Below, in pieces: positions 23,651 through 31,491 of a DNA stretch of 64,000 nucleotides. Under the pieces are notes generated by a model, which saw only the letters and a program-made list of their open reading frames with translations, was not told the DNA's origin and did no database searches. The position numbers were made by a program, and so were the translations under genes. Within the stretch, counting starts at the first letter, position 1, and every line of letters starts with the position of its first letter. The stretch lies in NCBI RefSeq assembly GCF_013181195.1, contig NZ_SMZP01000001.1, positions 496,001 through 560,000 on the forward strand, written 5' to 3'. Source of the DNA: Caulobacter sp. RHG1 (GTDB lineage Bacteria > Pseudomonadota > Alphaproteobacteria > Caulobacterales > Caulobacteraceae).

Positions 23651-23665
23651 GTGGCGGTGAGAGAG
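23651..23665 (+). repeat. Right attachment-site repeat (att), 15 bp, in tRNA-Ser
   Basis: GTGGCGGTGAGAGAG is the complement of the tRNA-Ser 3' end including the encoded CCA. It equals the copy at 6441-6455. The tRNA gene remains whole, as expected when an element integrates into the 3' end and restores it. Confidence 0.85.
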
Positions 23666-23741
23666 GGATTCGAACCCTCGATAGAGTTTCCCCTATACAC
23701 GCGTTCCAGGCGTGCGCCTTCAACCACTCGGCCACCTCACC
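23652..23741 (-). tRNA. tRNA-Ser (anticodon GGA)
   Basis: 90 bases including an encoded CCA. The acceptor pairs GGTGAGG with TCTCACC (last pair G-U), followed by discriminator G; the T loop is TTCGAAT; the anticodon GGA (complement at 23705-23707) lies in CTGGAAC; and the long variable arm is that of serine tRNA (TATAGGGGAAACTCTATC). It is the insertion site of the island on its 3' side. Confidence 0.95.
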
Positions 23742-23896
23742 AGCGCACTCGAGTCGGGGGTGGTTGAGACCCCCGGCGCGGGAAGGCGCGCAATATACTC
23801 AGCGGCCGGCCGGTAGCAAGCGCGTTGCGGGATGAAACTGATCGCAGGGCGAACTATATCAGTCGGCGAAGAATTCCCGGCTCCGAAAGGCCCGCC

Positions 23897-24559
23897 ATGC
23901 TGCTGCAGAAAACCCTCGACCTGCCGACCGCCGACACCGCCCTGCCCGGCCGGTCCGCGCCGATCCCCACGGCCGACATCCACTTCATCAACGGCCACCC
24001 GCTGAAGGGTCCCTTTCCCGACGGCCTGGAGACGGCGATCTTCGCCATGGGCTGCTTCTGGGGCGTCGAGCGGATCTTCTGGAAAATCCCGGGCGTCTAT
24101 GTCACTGCCGCCGGCTATGCAGGCGGGATCACGCCCAACCCGACCTATGAAGAGACCTGCACCGGCCGCACGGGCCACACCGAGGTGGTGCTGGTGGTGT
24201 TCGACCCGAAGGTCGTCACCTATGAGGCCCTGCTGAAGACCTTCTGGGAGAACCACGACCCGACCCAGGGCATGCGCCAGGGCAACGACATCGGCACCCA
24301 GTACCGCTCGGGCATCTATGTCACCAACGACGCACAGGCCGCCGCGGCCGTCGCGTCGAAGGAGGCCTACCAGCAGGCGCTGTCGGCCAAGGGTCTTGGC
24401 GACATCAGCACCGAGATCGAGGCCGCCGGCCCGTTCTACTTCGCCGAGGACTATCACCAGCAGTACCTGGCCAAGAACCCGAACGGCTATTGCGGCATCG
24501 GCGGCACCGGCGTCGTCTGCCCGATCGGCTTGGGCGTCGAGGGGAGCGTCGAGGCCTGA
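23897..24559 (+). CDS. msrA: Peptide methionine (S)-S-oxide reductase MsrA
   Basis: 220 residues. The catalytic Cys53 is in '[10 protein letters not shown]', and '[13 protein letters not shown]', '[26 protein letters not shown]' type elements follow; resolving cysteines are in '[16 protein letters not shown]'. It repairs oxidised methionine in proteins with thioredoxin. ATG 23897 with GAAAGG upstream is chosen over an earlier in-frame start at 23825 that lies in the tRNA leader. It overlaps the next gene by one base (TGATG). Confidence 0.95.
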   Translation: MLLQKTLDLPTADTALPGRSAPIPTADIHFINGHPLKGPFPDGLETAIFAMGCFWGVERIFWKIPGVYVTAAGYAGGITPNPTYEETCTGRTGHTEVVLVVFDPKVVTYEALLKTFWENHDPTQGMRQGNDIGTQYRSGIYVTNDAQAAAAVASKEAYQQALSAKGLGDISTEIEAAGPFYFAEDYHQQYLAKNPNGYCGIGGTGVVCPIGLGVEGSVEA

Positions 24560-24909
24560 TGAGCCCCGAAGCCTTCGACGCGGCGTGCCTGGCCCTGCCG
24601 GGCGCGACCTTGTCGATCCAGTGGGGCGACGACCACGTGTTCAAGGTCGGCGGCAAGATGTTCGCCGTCCGCGGCACGGGCGTCACCCTGGGCGGCGGGA
24701 TCTCGTTCAAGGCCTCGGACGTCGCGTTCGAGGTTCTGACCGAGAGCGGTCGCGCTGCGCCGGCCCCCTACCTCGCCCGCGCCAGGTGGGTGCATTTCCC
24801 CGACCTCGCAGACCTGGACGCCGACGAGGTCGCCGACTGGGTCAAGACCGCCCATGACCTGGTCGCCGCCAAGCTGACCAGGAAGGTCCGGGCCGAAGTG
24901 GGCCTCTAG
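24559..24909 (+). CDS. MmcQ/YjbR-family protein
   Basis: 116 residues: 'FDAACLALPGATLSIQWGDDHVFKVGGKMFAV' then 'SFKASDVAFEVLTE' and 'ARWVHFPDLADL', the CyaY-like fold of the YjbR/MmcQ family of likely DNA-binding or scaffold proteins with unclear function. It is coupled to msrA (TGATG). The stop overlaps the convergent tetR stop at a shared CTAG. Confidence 0.88.
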   Translation: MSPEAFDAACLALPGATLSIQWGDDHVFKVGGKMFAVRGTGVTLGGGISFKASDVAFEVLTESGRAAPAPYLARARWVHFPDLADLDADEVADWVKTAHDLVAAKLTRKVRAEVGL

Positions 24910-25535
24910 GCCCTCGCCAGTCCCTGGAGCGCGGTCGTCTCGATCGCCTCCAGCAGGCGTTCGTTGGTCAGCCCCGGGGTGCCGCGGGTCCACTTGGTCA
25001 GCCAGATCAGCATGCCGACCAGCAACTGGACCACCAAGGCCGGCTCGCACGGCGCGATCGTGCCGTCGGCCACGCCCTCTTCCAGGAACCGCTCGAGCCG
25101 CAGCCTCAGGCGCTGGGTCCAGCCTTCGATGGCCTCCTGCTGGGCGGGCTCGAGATAGGAGTGGTCGCCGAAATGCAGCTGGGGGCCGTTCTCGACCCCG
25201 TCGTCCAGCAGCGCTTTCAGAAACCGCCGCAGCTTGCACAGCCCCGTGCCGCCGTCGGCCTCCACCTGCGTCAGGATGGCCTCGAAGCGCTCCAGCGAGC
25301 GCTGGTGACCGGCAAAGGCCAGGGCCTGCTTGTTGGGAAAGTAGTAGTAGAGCGCCGCGTCGCGCAGCCCCAGCGCCGCGCCGATCTCCGTCATGGTCGC
25401 CGCGGCGAACCCCTTGACGTTGATGACCTTGATGGCCGCGTGCAGGATCGCCTCGCGCTTGAGCTCCGACTTGCGGCTCTGCGCCAAGGGCCTGACGTCA
25501 TCCGCCAAGGCCGCGGGGTCCGAACCCTTCGGCAA
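24906..25535 (-). CDS. TetR-family transcriptional regulator
   Basis: 209 residues. The N-terminal helix-turn-helix is 'KREAILHAAIKVINVKGFAAATMTEIGAALGLRDAALYYYFPNKQAL' in pattern, followed by a ligand-binding helical domain with 'LVVQLLVGMLIWLTKW'. It resembles regulators of fatty-acid or acyl-CoA linked genes. It is divergent from the TonB-dependent receptor gene (365 bases between) and could control it. The ligand is unknown. Confidence 0.92.
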   Translation of the reverse strand: MPKGSDPAALADDVRPLAQSRKSELKREAILHAAIKVINVKGFAAATMTEIGAALGLRDAALYYYFPNKQALAFAGHQRSLERFEAILTQVEADGGTGLCKLRRFLKALLDDGVENGPQLHFGDHSYLEPAQQEAIEGWTQRLRLRLERFLEEGVADGTIAPCEPALVVQLLVGMLIWLTKWTRGTPGLTNERLLEAIETTALQGLARA

Positions 25536-25900
25536 TCGCGCTCTCTCCCGTTCGGCGCGCTCGATTCTAGCGTCGAGCGAAAAGCCGAGGCGAGAGGCTC
25601 GCCCTGAACGTGATTTGGATCAATCCGATAAATTCTAACTTGCGCTAGAATATCGAGTTCATATTAAAATCGCCCCAGCCACATCCGGGATGCAAGACCG
25701 GGTGTGCTAGGGGCGAACGATGACGCAAAGCGTCACTATCCTCGGCCAGGCTTCCCCAACCGCCTCGCGCGCGTCGGACGCACGGCCAGGATCGCAGTTC
25801 CCCAACGTCAACACGACCGCGCTCCCCACCAGGAAACCTCAGTACGCTCGAGCTGAGGCGGGGAAGAACGCGGCGCATAAAAAAATACAGGGAGTTGAAC
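25536..25900. promoter_or_regulatory. Divergent intergenic region with two candidate operators
   Basis: Between tetR and the receptor gene lie ATTCTAACTTGCGCTAGAAT (25632-25651; arms ATTCTA/TAGAAT) and another half site ATTCTAGCG at 25564. A second symmetric element, TGACGC-AAA-GCGTCA, is at 25721-25735. Either could be the TetR site. AGGGAG at 25889-25894 serves the receptor start. No gene of its own. Confidence 0.4.
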
Positions 25901-28399
25901 ATGAGAAACGTCCACCTGCTGGGGGCGTCAGCCCTGGCGCTCGCCATCGCCGCGCCCGCCTACGCACAGCAAACCACCGGCAATAGCCTCATCGACGAAA
26001 TCGTCGTCACCGCCACCAAACGCGAACAGACCCTGCAGGACGTGCCGATCTCGGTCGCCGTCACGGGCCAGAAGACCATCGAACAAGCCCAGGTCCGCGA
26101 CCTGATCGACCTGCAGACGGTCGTACCCTCGCTGAAGGTCTCGCAGTTCAATGCGACCGGCCAGACCAACTTCATCATCCGCGGCTTCGGCAACGGCAAC
26201 GGCAACGACGGCATCGAAAGCTCGGTTGGCGTCTTCATCGACGGCGTCTATCGCAGCCGCTCGGCCGCCGCCCTCGACGACCTGCCGGAAATCGAGCGCG
26301 TCGAAGTGCTGCGCGGTCCTCAGTCGACCCTGTTCGGCAAGAACGTGTCGGCCGGCGCGATCAGCATCGTCACCAAGCGCCCGCAGTTCGAAACCGGCGG
26401 CAAGATCGAAGCCAGCCTCGGCAACTTCAACACCAGGCAGTTGCGCGGCACGTTCACCGGCCCGGTCAGCGACACGCTGGCCGTCCGCGTCTCGGGCAGC
26501 CTGAACAAGCGCGACGGCATGTTCACCAACCTGACGACCGGCAACGACGTCAACGACCGCAACCGCTGGTCGGTGCGCGGCGACGTGCTGTGGGAGCCGA
26601 CCGACAAGACCTCGGTGCGGATCATCGCCGACTACAACAAGATCGACGAAACCTGCTGCGCCGTCGGCTCGATCCTGAACGGTCCGGCCACCCTGGCCAT
26701 CGGCGGCGTGCTGGGCAAGCCGATCGGCGATCCGTCCAAGATCTTCGACCGCAACGTCATCTTCAACACCGACCCCAACAACACCCTGTCGGGCAAGGGG
26801 ATCTCGGGCCAGATCGATCACGACCTGGGCTTCGCCAAGCTGACGGCGATCACCGCCTACCGGAACCAGAAGAGCGCTTCGTTCCAGGACATCGACTTCA
26901 CCGGCGCGGACATCTCCAACAACCGCACGGCCAACACCATCAAGACCTTCACCCAGGAAATCCGCCTGGCGTCCAGCGGCGACGGGCCCGTCAGCTGGCT
27001 GGCCGGCGCGTTCTATCAGGACGAAAAGCTCGATACCGGCCGCACCATCACCTACGGCAGCGACATCCGCGCCTTCGCCGACGCCCTCTCGGGTCCGGTG
27101 CCGGCCGCTCTGCTGGGCGCCCTGCCCGCCGCGATCCGCCCGGCCCTGACCGGCCGGTCGAACATCTATGCGCTGGAGTTCCTGCAGAGCCTGGCCACGC
27201 CGACCCTGGTGCGTCCCGGTTCGACCTACTTCCAGGCCGGCCAGGGCATCAACGACTTCTACAACATGAACCAGAAGTCGTACTCGCTGTTCGGTCAGGT
27301 GGACTACGCGGTCACCGACAAGCTGACCCTGACCGGCGGCCTCGCCTATCTGAACGACGAGAAGAAGGCGCGTTCGAACGTCGTCCTGAACGACCCGTTC
27401 TCGTCGCTGAACCTGGCGGCCGTGCCGCAGTTCCCGGCCCTGGGCCTGCCCGGCAACATCTACAACGCCCTGGGGGCGCTGCAATTCTTCTACGGCAACA
27501 CGACCAACCACGCCCCGGTCAACTATCCGAACGCCACGGAGTCCGGGAACCTGAAGGGCGACAAGGTCACCTACGCCGTTCGCGCCGCCTACGACTTCGG
27601 CGCGATCAACGCCTATGTCAGCTACTCCACGGGCTGGAAGGCGGGCGCCTACAACCTGTCGTCCGACAGCCGTCCGCCGAACGCCAACGGCGTGGGCCGA
27701 ACCGCCAATCCGGAAGACGTCGACGTCTATGAAGTGGGCCTGAAGGCCAACTTCCCGGGCGGCTACGCCAACCTCGCGGCCTTCAAGCAGTCGATCAAGG
27801 GCTTCCAGTCCAACGCCTTCACCGGCCTGGGCTACAGCCTGGTCAACGCCGGCGAGCAGTCGGTGAAGGGCTTCGAGATCGACAGCGCCTGGCGCCCGGT
27901 CCAGTGGCTGAACCTGGCGGCCTCGGTCACCTATCTGGACGCGCAGTACGACAGCTTCACCGGCGCGGCCTGCGTGAACTACGACACCGCCCGCTGCCCG
28001 GTGAACCCGCTCACCGGCCTGCGTCCGAACTTCCGCAACCTGACCGGCGACACCCCGGCCGGCATCCCGAAGTGGTCGTTCTCGACCTCGGCGACGATCA
28101 ACAAGGAGCTGAGCGCCGACTATCAGGGCTTCCTGCGGGTCGAGTACAACTACACCAGCAAGACGCACCTGACCGAGACGACTCCGCCGAACCTGTCCAG
28201 CTTCGACCAGAACGTCATCAACGCCTCGCTGGGCGTGACCAACACGCCCCGTCAGCTGGAAGTCATGGTCTGGGCGCGGAACCTGACCAACGACAAGTAC
28301 CTGATCTCGACCTTCCCGACCGTGGCTCAGGACGGCAGCTACAGCGGCTATCCGAGCGCCCCGCGCACTTACGGCGTGACGGTCCGCAAGAGCTTCTAA
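25901..28399 (+). CDS. TonB-dependent outer-membrane receptor
   Basis: 832 residues. A signal peptide of about 23 residues (MRNVHLLGASALALAIAAPA, then YAQQ) is followed by a TonB box region 'DEIVVTATKREQ', the plug domain ('LQDVPISVAVTGQ', 'NFIIRGFG', 'VEVLRGPQSTLFGKN') and a C-terminal barrel ending in Phe ('YGVTVRKSF'). It imports a substrate with energy from TonB-ExbBD. ATG 25901 with AGGGAG 7 bases before is preferred over a TTG two codons earlier. No STN domain. Substrate unknown; a TauD-type dioxygenase and FadR-type regulator lie nearby. Confidence 0.95.
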   Translation: MRNVHLLGASALALAIAAPAYAQQTTGNSLIDEIVVTATKREQTLQDVPISVAVTGQKTIEQAQVRDLIDLQTVVPSLKVSQFNATGQTNFIIRGFGNGNGNDGIESSVGVFIDGVYRSRSAAALDDLPEIERVEVLRGPQSTLFGKNVSAGAISIVTKRPQFETGGKIEASLGNFNTRQLRGTFTGPVSDTLAVRVSGSLNKRDGMFTNLTTGNDVNDRNRWSVRGDVLWEPTDKTSVRIIADYNKIDETCCAVGSILNGPATLAIGGVLGKPIGDPSKIFDRNVIFNTDPNNTLSGKGISGQIDHDLGFAKLTAITAYRNQKSASFQDIDFTGADISNNRTANTIKTFTQEIRLASSGDGPVSWLAGAFYQDEKLDTGRTITYGSDIRAFADALSGPVPAALLGALPAAIRPALTGRSNIYALEFLQSLATPTLVRPGSTYFQAGQGINDFYNMNQKSYSLFGQVDYAVTDKLTLTGGLAYLNDEKKARSNVVLNDPFSSLNLAAVPQFPALGLPGNIYNALGALQFFYGNTTNHAPVNYPNATESGNLKGDKVTYAVRAAYDFGAINAYVSYSTGWKAGAYNLSSDSRPPNANGVGRTANPEDVDVYEVGLKANFPGGYANLAAFKQSIKGFQSNAFTGLGYSLVNAGEQSVKGFEIDSAWRPVQWLNLAASVTYLDAQYDSFTGAACVNYDTARCPVNPLTGLRPNFRNLTGDTPAGIPKWSFSTSATINKELSADYQGFLRVEYNYTSKTHLTETTPPNLSSFDQNVINASLGVTNTPRQLEVMVWARNLTNDKYLISTFPTVAQDGSYSGYPSAPRTYGVTVRKSF

Positions 28400-28407
28400 A
28401 ACGGACC

Positions 28408-28432
28408 GGCGGCCGTCCTCGCGACGGCCGCC
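28408..28432 (+). terminator. GC-rich hairpin after the receptor gene
   Basis: GGCGGCCGTC and GACGGCCGCC form a perfect 10-bp stem with a 5-base loop, 9 bases after the stop codon. No T run follows, so it may stabilise the mRNA end or act with the next hairpin. Confidence 0.55.
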
Positions 28433-28460
28433 GCCAAGCGCATTCGAGACCCCACCTGCA

Positions 28461-28493
28461 GGCGGTTCGCACTTCGCGGACCGCCTTTTTCTT
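28461..28493 (+). terminator. Intrinsic terminator after the receptor gene
   Basis: GGCGGTTCGC pairs with GCGGACCGCC (10 bp, one G-U pair) around loop ACTTC and is followed by TTTTTCTT. This is a complete rho-independent terminator on the plus strand. Confidence 0.85.
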
Positions 28494-28788
28494 GCTCTGG
28501 TTACCTACGCCCGGAGCGCGTGTGCGCCTTTGTCGCAGACATGTGACAGAGAGGAGCGTTGCCTTGAGGGCCGGACTCGTCGATGTGTCAGGAACTCGGC
28601 GCACCCCACCGCGTCCGACAACTTTTTTGTATGGGCCGGCTGGACATGACCCAGCCGGCTCCTTTTCCCGGCAACCGTCTTCCATCCACGGCCAGCCCAA
28701 AACGAAAGCTCGACCAAACGTAAAACATTGTACGCGATCTAATCGTGCAACTTTAAATCCCTGGTGAAGCGCTGCCCTTCAACGCTTC
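28494..28788. other. Intergenic region with a third terminator-like hairpin
   Basis: No gene over 60 codons is convincing here. GCCGGCTGG (28635-28643) and CCAGCCGGC (28651-28659) form a perfect 9-bp stem followed by TCCTTTTCCC, a second plus-strand terminator although no protein gene ends before it. A short RNA between 28494 and 28665 is possible. TTGTAC (from 28729) and TTTAAA, 18 bases apart, could be a promoter for the small frame at 28789. Confidence 0.4.
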
Positions 28789-28977
28789 ATGGACACGACC
28801 ACAACAGCCGCTCGCAACCCCCGCACAGGCGCTACGACCATGACGTTGACCAAGAGCACCGCACTGAGCTTCGACGCCCGCGCCACGCTTGAGCGCCGCG
28901 TGCTGCCGCTGGCCGCGACGGTGCTGCTGTGGGCGGCCCTGATCGACGCCGCCCGCCTGGTCGCACAAGCGCTCTAG
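28789..28977 (+). CDS. Possible small single-span membrane protein
   Basis: 62 codons. After a Thr-rich lead comes 'ARATLERRVLPLAATVLLWAALIDAARLVAQAL': a basic stretch, then one hydrophobic segment. A second ATG at 28840 gives 45 residues and has a slightly better upstream AGG. It overlaps the convergent tauD-like stop by four bases. No family recognised; expression is uncertain, though amphipathic basic-then-hydrophobic order argues against chance. Confidence 0.4.
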   Translation: MDTTTTAARNPRTGATTMTLTKSTALSFDARATLERRVLPLAATVLLWAALIDAARLVAQAL

Positions 28978-29879
28978 AAGGGCTTGTCGCCCTTGATCGT
29001 CACGCGCTCGACGATCCGCTCCTGGGGCCAGTAATCCAGGATAGCGTAGTGCTGGGTCGCCCGGTTGTCCCAGAAGACGATGGCGTTGGGCGTCCAGCGG
29101 AAGCGCACCTGGTATTCCGGCGCCTTCACCCGATCCAGCAGATCCGCCAGCAGAAGCTTGGCCTCGTCCTCGGGCAGGCCCAGGATCCTCGTCGTGAAGA
29201 CCTTGTTGACGAACAGGTGCTTGTCGCCGGTCTCCGGGTGCGTGCGCACCACCGGATGGACCATCGGCGGATAGGCGGCCCGTAGCTCCTGGCGCTTGGC
29301 CTCATCGACGCGATAGCCGTAGCTCTGGATGATGTCGTGCTCGGCCGTGAGGCTCGCCAACTGGTCCTTCAGCTTCTGGGGCAGGTCGCGATAGATGGCG
29401 GCCGTGTCGGCGAACAGGGTGTCGCCGCCCAGCGGCGGCATGTGCCGCATCCGCAGCACCCCGCCCATCGACGGCGCTTCGCGGAAGGTGACGTCGGTGT
29501 GCCACTTGTTGGCCGCCCGCACGATCGGCACGATGTCTTCGCGCAGCTTCATGCCGTCAGCGGCCTCGATGTGCAGGATCTCCGGGAAGCCCGGCACATG
29601 GGCGGTGACCGGGTGCCCCTCCAGGTCGCCGAAATGGCGGCCGAAGCGGACATGGTCCTCGTGGCTGATGTCCTGGTCGCGGAAGAACACCACCTTGTGG
29701 CGCAACAGCGCCGCGCGGATCGCCGCGACGATCTCGGGCTTCAGGTCCTGGGTCAGGTCGACCCCGGAAATCTCGGCGCCCAGCACCGGCCCCGACGGGG
29801 TCACGGTCAGGCCGGCATAGTCGACGGCGCCTTCCTGAGGAACGGGAATGGGCTGCGATATGGAAACAGGCGCGTTCAT
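28974..29879 (-). CDS. TauD/TfdA-family 2-oxoglutarate-dependent dioxygenase
   Basis: 301 residues. Iron ligands His127 and Asp129 are in 'NKWHTDVTF'; the third His is in 'WDNRATQHYAI', and the C-terminal 'ERIVERVTIKGD' supplies the 2-oxoglutarate arginine. 'GPVLGAEISGVDLTQDL' and 'HKVVFFRDQDISHEDHVRFGR' are typical of taurine and alkylsulfate dioxygenases. It probably releases sulfite or sulfate from an organosulfur compound, though other substrates (e.g. aryloxyacids) occur in the family. The start at 29879 has GGGAGG upstream. The nearby receptor could import the substrate. Confidence 0.9.
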   Translation of the reverse strand: MNAPVSISQPIPVPQEGAVDYAGLTVTPSGPVLGAEISGVDLTQDLKPEIVAAIRAALLRHKVVFFRDQDISHEDHVRFGRHFGDLEGHPVTAHVPGFPEILHIEAADGMKLREDIVPIVRAANKWHTDVTFREAPSMGGVLRMRHMPPLGGDTLFADTAAIYRDLPQKLKDQLASLTAEHDIIQSYGYRVDEAKRQELRAAYPPMVHPVVRTHPETGDKHLFVNKVFTTRILGLPEDEAKLLLADLLDRVKAPEYQVRFRWTPNAIVFWDNRATQHYAILDYWPQERIVERVTIKGDKPF

Positions 29880-29973
29880 GGCGTCCTCCCGGGACACGCC
29901 CCTTCGCGGGCGGCTATGCAGCCACCCTACGACCGACCACCGTTCTCTCAATCCAGATAATCTAACCAGCGCT

Positions 29974-30213
29974 TCAGGCGCTGAGCGATTCAGCGTTCGA
30001 CTTCACCCTGGCGGCGCCCTTGCGGCGCACCTCTCCCACCAGACGCTCCTCGCCGGTCGGCAGCGACTCGTAGACGAACACGCTGGCGCAGCCGTGAGCT
30101 CCGGCAATGTCCTCAGCCCGATCGAGCGCGTCGCGATCGTCAGCCGCAGCATCGGCAATAAACGTCAGGGACACGCCGTCGGCGCGCCTTGGGTAGAACA
30201 AAAACGTAGGCAA
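29974..30213 (-). CDS. Small hypothetical protein with a TTG start
   Basis: 79 residues, (M)PTFLFYPRRADGVSLTFIA then 'DDRDALDRAEDIAGAHGCASVFVYE' and 'GEERLVGEV'. The pattern 'P-T-x-L-F-Y-P-R-x-x-D-G' recurs in small caulobacterial proteins of unknown function. The TTG at 30213 is chosen because GGAGCG lies 8 bases upstream and the conserved part begins there; a longer frame reaches 30360 with an unconserved, basic lead. It lies upstream of the tauD-like gene on the same strand with a 94-base gap. Confidence 0.6.
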   Translation of the reverse strand: MPTFLFYPRRADGVSLTFIADAAADDRDALDRAEDIAGAHGCASVFVYESLPTGEERLVGEVRRKGAARVKSNAESLSA

Positions 30214-30548
30214 TGTTTTCGCTCCTGCTTTTCGAGCGGGAGCAGAAGCCAAGGCTTCATCTCTCAGTCGCCGGCGCTCGAAGGAAGATGCTGCCGACAA
30301 TGCCCGCAGACTAACACCTTCACCTCGGCAGCGCGACCACGCAAATCTCCGCTTGATCACTTAACTTTGTCGACAACCCGACGAAATGCTTTGAAAGATA
30401 TTGGAGAGACCTGAAAAGGTTCTGGTTTTCATTCGATAGAGCTCGATTGCGAATGTCTATGCTGAGGCTCCGCAACCGCTGTGGCGCTCCGGAGGGCGAT
30501 GCAATAGGCTTGAATGCGCCGACGAGCCGGTCGGATGGACCTGTGTTT

Positions 30549-31310
30549 ATGACGATTTCGACGGCCGAAACCCGCAAGCTCTACCAGCAGGTCGCCAGCT
30601 CGATCGCCGATGCGATCCGCGACGGCCTGCACAAGCCCGGCCAACGCCTGCCGTCCGAGCGCGACCTGGCCGAGGACTACAAGGTCAGCCGTCCGACCGT
30701 GCGTGAAGCGATGATCGCCCTGGAAATCCGCGGCCTGGTCGAGGCCCGTCATGGCTCGGGCATCTATGTTACCGAGGCCCCGCGCCCGGAGGCGCCCGCC
30801 CCCGACCTCGACATCGGCGCCTTCGAGCTGACCGAGGCTCGTCGCCTGATCGAGGGCGAGGTCGCCGCCCTGGCCGCCGCCACCATCACCGAGGAAGAGC
30901 TGACCGAACTGGCCTCGATCCTGGACGAGATGCTGGTGGCCGGCGACAACACCGACAAGGGCGAGCAGGCCGACCGCCGCTTCCACATCGCCATCGCCGG
31001 CGCCAGCCGCAACGCCGCCCTGGTCACCGTCGTCGAGAACCTGTGGGACCTGCGCTACAAGTCGCCGCTGTGCCGGGCCATGCTGTCCCGCGCCCGCCAG
31101 ATGGTCGCTCGGCCCCTGATCCACGACCACCAGGCCATTCTCTCGGCCCTGCGCGAGCGCGATCCGGCCCAGGCCCGCAACGCCATGCGCGAGCACCTGG
31201 GCCAGGTGATCGACAACCTGCTGACCGCCACCGAGATCGACGCTCTGGAGCGCGCTCGCAGCGAGGTCGCCGCACGCCGCACCGAGCTGGCCAGGCGCTC
31301 GTCGCTCTAG
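30549..31310 (+). CDS. FadR-subfamily GntR transcriptional regulator
   Basis: 253 residues. The winged helix is at about 8-75 ('LYQQVASSIADAIRDGLHKPGQRLPSERDLAEDY' pattern, 'VSRPTVREAMIALEIRGLVEARHGSGIYV'), followed by an FCD domain with metal-type residues 'DRRFHIAIAGASRN' and 'HDHQAILSALRERD'. Such regulators respond to organic acids or sugar acids. ATG 30549 is taken; the frame extends upstream without conserved features. It precedes the M14 peptidase gene by 181 bases. Confidence 0.92.
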   Translation: MTISTAETRKLYQQVASSIADAIRDGLHKPGQRLPSERDLAEDYKVSRPTVREAMIALEIRGLVEARHGSGIYVTEAPRPEAPAPDLDIGAFELTEARRLIEGEVAALAAATITEEELTELASILDEMLVAGDNTDKGEQADRRFHIAIAGASRNAALVTVVENLWDLRYKSPLCRAMLSRARQMVARPLIHDHQAILSALRERDPAQARNAMREHLGQVIDNLLTATEIDALERARSEVAARRTELARRSSL

Positions 31311-31491
31311 TCCATTCCGACATCTGGTCGATCCGATCAGACCCCGGAATGCTTCTCGTAAAAAACGCCGCCGCACGTTGAAAAAACGTCATTTCAGCGC
31401 CCGATCGACTTGCGGAAAACCCCTCGCCTCCCGTCATTCTTTACATAAGGCGGACGCTGCTCGTGTCCGCGGGGAGTGTAAGGGGAATTCG

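Noticed and set aside
25928..28168. 746-codon open frame opposite the first receptor
   Set aside because: Low-complexity antisense reading of a clear TonB-dependent receptor.
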